Source: Rhodobacteraceae bacterium UBA6273
GTDB lineage: Bacteria > Pseudomonadota > Alphaproteobacteria > Rhodobacterales > Rhodobacteraceae
DNA: 9,106 nucleotides
Assembly (NCBI GenBank): GCA_002440625.1
Contig: DJUV01000249.1
Span: 1 to 9,106 of the forward strand
Reading direction: 5' to 3'
Shown: piece after piece, positions 6,153 through 9,106 of the stretch
Layout: each line of letters starts with the position of its first letter
Numbering within the stretch: position 1 is the stretch's first letter
Made by a program: the position numbers and the translations under genes
Notes under the pieces: model-generated
What the model saw: only the letters and a program-made list of their open reading frames with translations
Database searches by the model: none
Told to the model about the DNA's origin: nothing

Positions 6153-8482
6153 TGGACCTGGCCCCGCTCGGTCTCGCCGTCCACGTCCGTTGCGCGGTGC
6201 CGTTCGTACTCGGTGTCGGCCAGATCATCGACCACCTGGCGCAGGGCATCGGTATTGGCCGTCGCGGCATCGGACTGCAGATAGACCTTGGCGACATAGA
6301 GCCGGTCCAGCCGGTCCTCGAGCACCTTGTCGAGCGCATCCGCATCGCCGGATGTGAGGCGGTCCAGCTGGCGGTCATCCAGCACCCGCGCGATCTCCTC
6401 CCGGAAGGCCTGCCGATCGGCGTCGGTCTGGAAGGGGGCGGACAACTCCCCAGCCCGCTCATGCTCCAGCACGCTTCGGATATTTTGCGGGATGTCGTCT
6501 TTCGGGGCGGTGTTCGCCTCGGCGTTATATGGGCCGATATCGCGGGTAGAGGATGCATCGGTGGCGAGGCTGTCCCGTGTGTCATTTGCCAACCGGACGG
6601 CGTTGATCGCCCGCGTGTCATGCGCCTCGACGACAGAGGCGTAGGTGGCGCCAAGTCCGCGGGCGAGATGATCGGGCATATCCGGATAGCGGCTCCGGAA
6701 TTCATCCGCCACGGCATCCGCGATCTGGGTTCGGGAGCTGCGCGTCGCCATGATCGCGTCCACGTCCTTCGTGATGGCCGCCGCACGCAGGTCATCCGTG
6801 ATCTCCTCCCGGTAGGGCTGCGTTCGGTCGATCACATCCCCGGGCTTGGCCAACAGTTCCGGATGCTGCGAGAGATACTCCCGCTGCTCGAGCTCAATCC
6901 GACGTTCCGCCCGATTGGTGACCTCCCAGTCCCGCGCCTCGATCTGATCGAAGCTGAGACCCTCGGACCGCATGTCGGCCCGGATCGTCGCCTCCATGCT
7001 GCGGACCGCCTCGGGATGATAATGGAACCTCTCCGCGGTGGTTTCGTCGTCCATGATACCGTCCTTCACGAGCACGCCTTCGCGTTCCAGCAGGGTCCCG
7101 AGCTTCACATGCGCATCGTTCAGGATGTCCCGTGCGGTCTCGAGATCGGCGCGGCGCTCGAGGTTGAGATCCCGCGCCTCGGCCACCTTGGAGAGATCGG
7201 CAGCGATCCACTGATGCTCGAGCGCCGCGTTCGGGGCGCCCGCCTGGATCCGCGCCACGACCTCGGACGTGCTAATCCCGGTTCCGCGCAGGGCGGTGTC
7301 GATCTGCGAGCGCAGGCGCGGCTCACCCAGGCGATCCAGCTCGCTCTTCCGGATGTTGGCCTGCGAATAGACCCCGCCGTCCGAGGGCGGCTCGATCAGC
7401 GAATTCGAGCGCAACCCAAGCGGTTGCATGTGCTGGACCTGCCTCTGGATCGCGTTGAGGCTCTTCTCGAAGGCGGGCCGGTCCGCATCGGGTTTCTCGG
7501 CGATCATGCGCTGAACCCGCCCAAGCTTTTCGGCGTAGAGGCTTCTCAGGTCCTCGAACGACTGCTCTTCAGCCATATAGATGTCTCCTGCTCGGTCCAC
7601 CTGCCCGCCCCGGGCCAGCACTTCGCCCGCCCGGAAGAGCGCATCGGCGATGTCCTCGCGGGCCTCCCGGGAGGCCTCCACCGCAAGCGCGTGGTAGATG
7701 GTTCTGGTATTTGCGATCTCGGCCAGCGTCCGCGTCAGGTCCTCCCCCACGCGGTCGCGCTCGCGGGGCGCGCGGCCCTCATCCTTGGCAGCGTAGACCT
7801 CGCTTGTGCGGGCCGGGTAGTGCACGACCCCGCGATCGACCCGGCGCGTGGCTTCCAGCCGCACACTGTACTTCTCTGCCTCCTCGACCATCGCGAGGCG
7901 GAAATCGTCGTAGTTGAAGCGATGGTTGCGCCCGAGGAAGAAAAACTCCCCTTCCTGCGAGCGGCGGTTCAGCACCAGATGGGCATGCGGGTGATCGCGG
8001 TCCTCATGCACCGCGATGATGTAATCGAAATGCCCTGCGTCGGTCTGGAAGAACCGCTCGGCCACATCCGTCGCGATGTCGCGCACATCCTCGCCGCGCG
8101 TGCCGATGGGGAAGGACATGAGCATATGGGTGGTCTGTCCGAGCTTGGGCTTGAAGCCCGCATCCCACCGCTTGGCAAAGCGCTCGGTCAGATCCTTGAT
8201 GTCACCCGCCTCGAGCTTCGCCCTGCCATCCAGGAACCCGCTCGAGTCCACGATATGGGTGGACTTGGTGGTGAGGTAGTCGAGCTGGCTCATCAGCTGC
8301 GACTTGGTATGCGTGCCGCCGCTCCGGATCGCTTTGAAGACCGCCGGCCGGTGCCCCGCCGCCGCACGCATGAGCTGGGTCTGCTTGGCCACGTGCAGCC
8401 CTTGCATCGAGCCCCGAACTCGGCTCCAGCCGTCCTGGAAGACCTCGCCCGTGACGGCATGGACGGCATCATTCAGCCGCAT
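6149..8482 (-). CDS. virD2: VirD2-like relaxase (MOBP-type mobilization nuclease)
   Basis: This 777-residue protein is predicted to nick one strand at oriT and stay covalently bound to its 5' end. Numbered from the ATG at 8482, the likely catalytic tyrosine is Y69 in SQLDYLTTKS. Motif II-like HMLMSFP begins at about residue 119. The metal-binding histidine motif III is HEDRDHPHAHLVLNR at 159-173, with the HxDx(2)HPHxH arrangement of VirD2 relaxases. The catalytic region ends near residue 260. The remaining ~500 residues are charged, largely helical and unrecognised; they may carry DNA-binding or secretion-signal functions. I prefer ATG 8482 over TTG 8488 because GGGAG lies 7 nt before the ATG. 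The start overlaps the mobC-like gene by 14 nt and the stop overlaps the coupling-protein start, so the three genes form one operon. A long ORF on the opposite strand is a codon-usage shadow. Confidence 0.93.
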   Translation of the reverse strand: MRLNDAVHAVTGEVFQDGWSRVRGSMQGLHVAKQTQLMRAAAGHRPAVFKAIRSGGTHTKSQLMSQLDYLTTKSTHIVDSSGFLDGRAKLEAGDIKDLTERFAKRWDAGFKPKLGQTTHMLMSFPIGTRGEDVRDIATDVAERFFQTDAGHFDYIIAVHEDRDHPHAHLVLNRRSQEGEFFFLGRNHRFNYDDFRLAMVEEAEKYSVRLEATRRVDRGVVHYPARTSEVYAAKDEGRAPRERDRVGEDLTRTLAEIANTRTIYHALAVEASREAREDIADALFRAGEVLARGGQVDRAGDIYMAEEQSFEDLRSLYAEKLGRVQRMIAEKPDADRPAFEKSLNAIQRQVQHMQPLGLRSNSLIEPPSDGGVYSQANIRKSELDRLGEPRLRSQIDTALRGTGISTSEVVARIQAGAPNAALEHQWIAADLSKVAEARDLNLERRADLETARDILNDAHVKLGTLLEREGVLVKDGIMDDETTAERFHYHPEAVRSMEATIRADMRSEGLSFDQIEARDWEVTNRAERRIELEQREYLSQHPELLAKPGDVIDRTQPYREEITDDLRAAAITKDVDAIMATRSSRTQIADAVADEFRSRYPDMPDHLARGLGATYASVVEAHDTRAINAVRLANDTRDSLATDASSTRDIGPYNAEANTAPKDDIPQNIRSVLEHERAGELSAPFQTDADRQAFREEIARVLDDRQLDRLTSGDADALDKVLEDRLDRLYVAKVYLQSDAATANTDALRQVVDDLADTEYERHRATDVDGETERGQVH

Positions 8483-9050
8483 GTGCAAACTCCCGCAGCG
8501 CGGCCGTGGCCTCGAGCTGCATTGCAGTGCGACGGCGCCTGATCGCTAGGTCGATCTCGTCGGCGGCATCGAGGATGAACCGCGCCAGCCCGCGTATCTG
8601 TGCAAGACGCAGTTCCGTGAACTCCGGGCCCGCCCCCTGCCCTTGCCGATTGGCCAGCGTCATCTGCTTGGCGATCTGCGCAACCCCGTTGCCGACCTCG
8701 TGCAGCGAGGCGCGGGTGCGCGCCATCTCGGCCGCCAACTGCGCGTCCGGAACGAACACCCCACCCGCCGCCTGGATCAGCCGCCTGAGCCCTTCGGCCC
8801 GGCTCTCGATCCCGGCCGCGGCCAGCACTGCATCGAGGGCTGCAAGCTCGGCAGTGGTCACCTTCACACTGACCGCGGAGATTGGGATGGCCGCATCTGC
8901 CTGGCGCTCGGCGTCGGCTTTCAGGACGTAGCGCACGGCCCGCGCCGTCACCCCGAACTGTGCCGCCAGATCGGTCGTCGACACACCCTCCGCGGCCTCG
9001 CGGATGATCTGCGTCTTCTCCATCTCTGACAGGCGCTTTGCTCGGGACAT
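8469..9050 (-). CDS. mobC: MobC-like relaxosome accessory protein with N-terminal helix-turn-helix
   Basis: This 193-residue protein (from ATG 9050) is the first gene of the mobilization operon. Residues about 10-45 (EKTQIIREAAEGVSTTDLAA then QFGVTARAVRYVLKAD) form a helix-turn-helix like those of transposase or resolvase N-termini. Residues about 57-95 (ISAVSVKVTTAELAALDAVL, then AGIESRAEGLRRLI) resemble a ribbon-helix-helix or MobC DNA-binding segment. Residues about 104-130 carry ASLHEVGNGVAQIAKQMTLA, close to the conserved MobC pattern around GNxxNQIA. The C-terminus is helical. The likely role is to bind oriT, help the relaxase nick and perhaps autoregulate the operon. A GTG at 9080 would add ten residues, but GGAAG directly abuts it. 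The ATG has AGGGGG about 13 nt upstream, so neither start has ideal spacing. The MobC assignment is by pattern and by its place directly before the relaxase. Confidence 0.8.
   Translation of the reverse strand: MSRAKRLSEMEKTQIIREAAEGVSTTDLAAQFGVTARAVRYVLKADAERQADAAIPISAVSVKVTTAELAALDAVLAAAGIESRAEGLRRLIQAAGGVFVPDAQLAAEMARTRASLHEVGNGVAQIAKQMTLANRQGQGAGPEFTELRLAQIRGLARFILDAADEIDLAIRRRRTAMQLEATAALREFAHAAE
8490..8494 (-). promoter_or_regulatory. Ribosome binding site deciding the ATG start of the relaxase gene
   Basis: The minus strand reads GGGAG, 7 nt before the ATG at 8482 and only 1 nt before the alternative TTG at 8488. Its spacing favours the ATG. It lies within the 3' end of the mobC-like gene. 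Confidence 0.55.
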
Positions 9051-9073
9051 GCGGAAGAAAGACCCCCTATTTC

Positions 9074-9105
9074 CTGCCACCTTCCACCAAGGCTGCCCCC
9101 ACCTT
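9074..9105. repeat. Imperfect direct repeat upstream of the mobC-like gene (possible oriT/relaxosome binding region)
   Basis: CTGCCACCTT at 9074-9083 recurs as CTGCCCCCACCTT at 9093-9105, with a 3-nt insertion and 9 nt between the copies. The pair sits 24-55 nt upstream of the mobC ATG. Repeats at this place are common binding sites for relaxosome proteins, but only two short copies are visible and the region is cut by the window edge. Confidence 0.3.
9093..9102 (-). repeat. Right copy of a 10-bp inverted repeat at the window ends
   Basis: CTGCCCCCAC here is inverted relative to bases 1-10. It overlaps the second copy of the direct repeat upstream of the mobC-like gene. A terminal inverted repeat of a mobile unit, an assembly effect and chance all remain possible. 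Confidence 0.35.
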
Positions 9106-9106
9106 A

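Noticed and set aside
5791..6795. 334-codon minus-strand ORF overlapping relaxase and coupling protein
   Set aside because: Its translation is rich in Arg, Pro and Ser without domain features, as expected of an out-of-frame shadow.
5987..8542. 851-codon ORF on the plus strand opposite the relaxase gene
   Set aside because: It is an antisense shadow produced by high GC at third positions. The minus strand holds clear relaxase and MobC motifs, and the plus-strand translation shows no domain pattern.
1..9106. CRISPR arrays, tRNA or rRNA genes, insertion sequences, and complete circular plasmid
   Set aside because: No spaced repeats, clover-leaf or rRNA-like sequence, or transposase motifs were seen. 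No replication initiator is present, so the window is not a self-sufficient plasmid even though the ends share an inverted repeat.

Overview
This GC-rich window most likely comes from an alphaproteobacterium, probably of the Rhodobacterales. The reason is family resemblance: a VirD2-like relaxase, a VirD4/TraG coupling protein and a MobC-like protein in the arrangement common on plasmids of that group. The taxon is an inference from recall, not from a search. All supported genes lie on the minus strand, so transcription runs from high to low coordinates.

Region 1 (about 9106 to 4140) is a DNA mobilization module of three overlapping genes: mobC-like, then the virD2-like relaxase, then the virD4/traG-like coupling protein. 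Together they would bind and nick an origin of transfer and deliver the relaxase-DNA complex to a type IV secretion channel. No mating-pair (VirB/Trb) genes and no replication gene are visible. The piece is therefore either mobilizable in trans or one segment of a larger conjugative plasmid or integrative element.

Region 2 (4139 to 3894) is a gap of about 246 bp with no convincing gene. It marks a change from high-GC mobilization DNA to distinctly lower-GC DNA.

Region 3 (3893 to 239) is a compact three-gene operon that I recognise as an ABC-three-component (ABC-3C) type conflict system. The first gene encodes a 397-residue protein with a putative restriction-endonuclease-like N-terminus and an ABC-3C-type C-terminus. 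The second encodes a 166-residue middle component. The third encodes a 654-residue SMC/Rad50-like ABC ATPase of the DUF3732 family. The genes overlap by 4 and 1 nt, which implies translational coupling. The last gene is best started at a GTG 57 nt downstream of the longest possible ORF start. The likely role is anti-phage or anti-plasmid defence carried as cargo next to the mobilization genes.

Region 4 (142 to 1) holds the first 47 codons of a further minus-strand ATPase gene cut by the window edge. It has a clean Walker A motif and a good Shine-Dalgarno sequence, and resembles the N-terminus of OLD/RecF/SMC-like ATPases. It suggests that the cargo region continues beyond the window.
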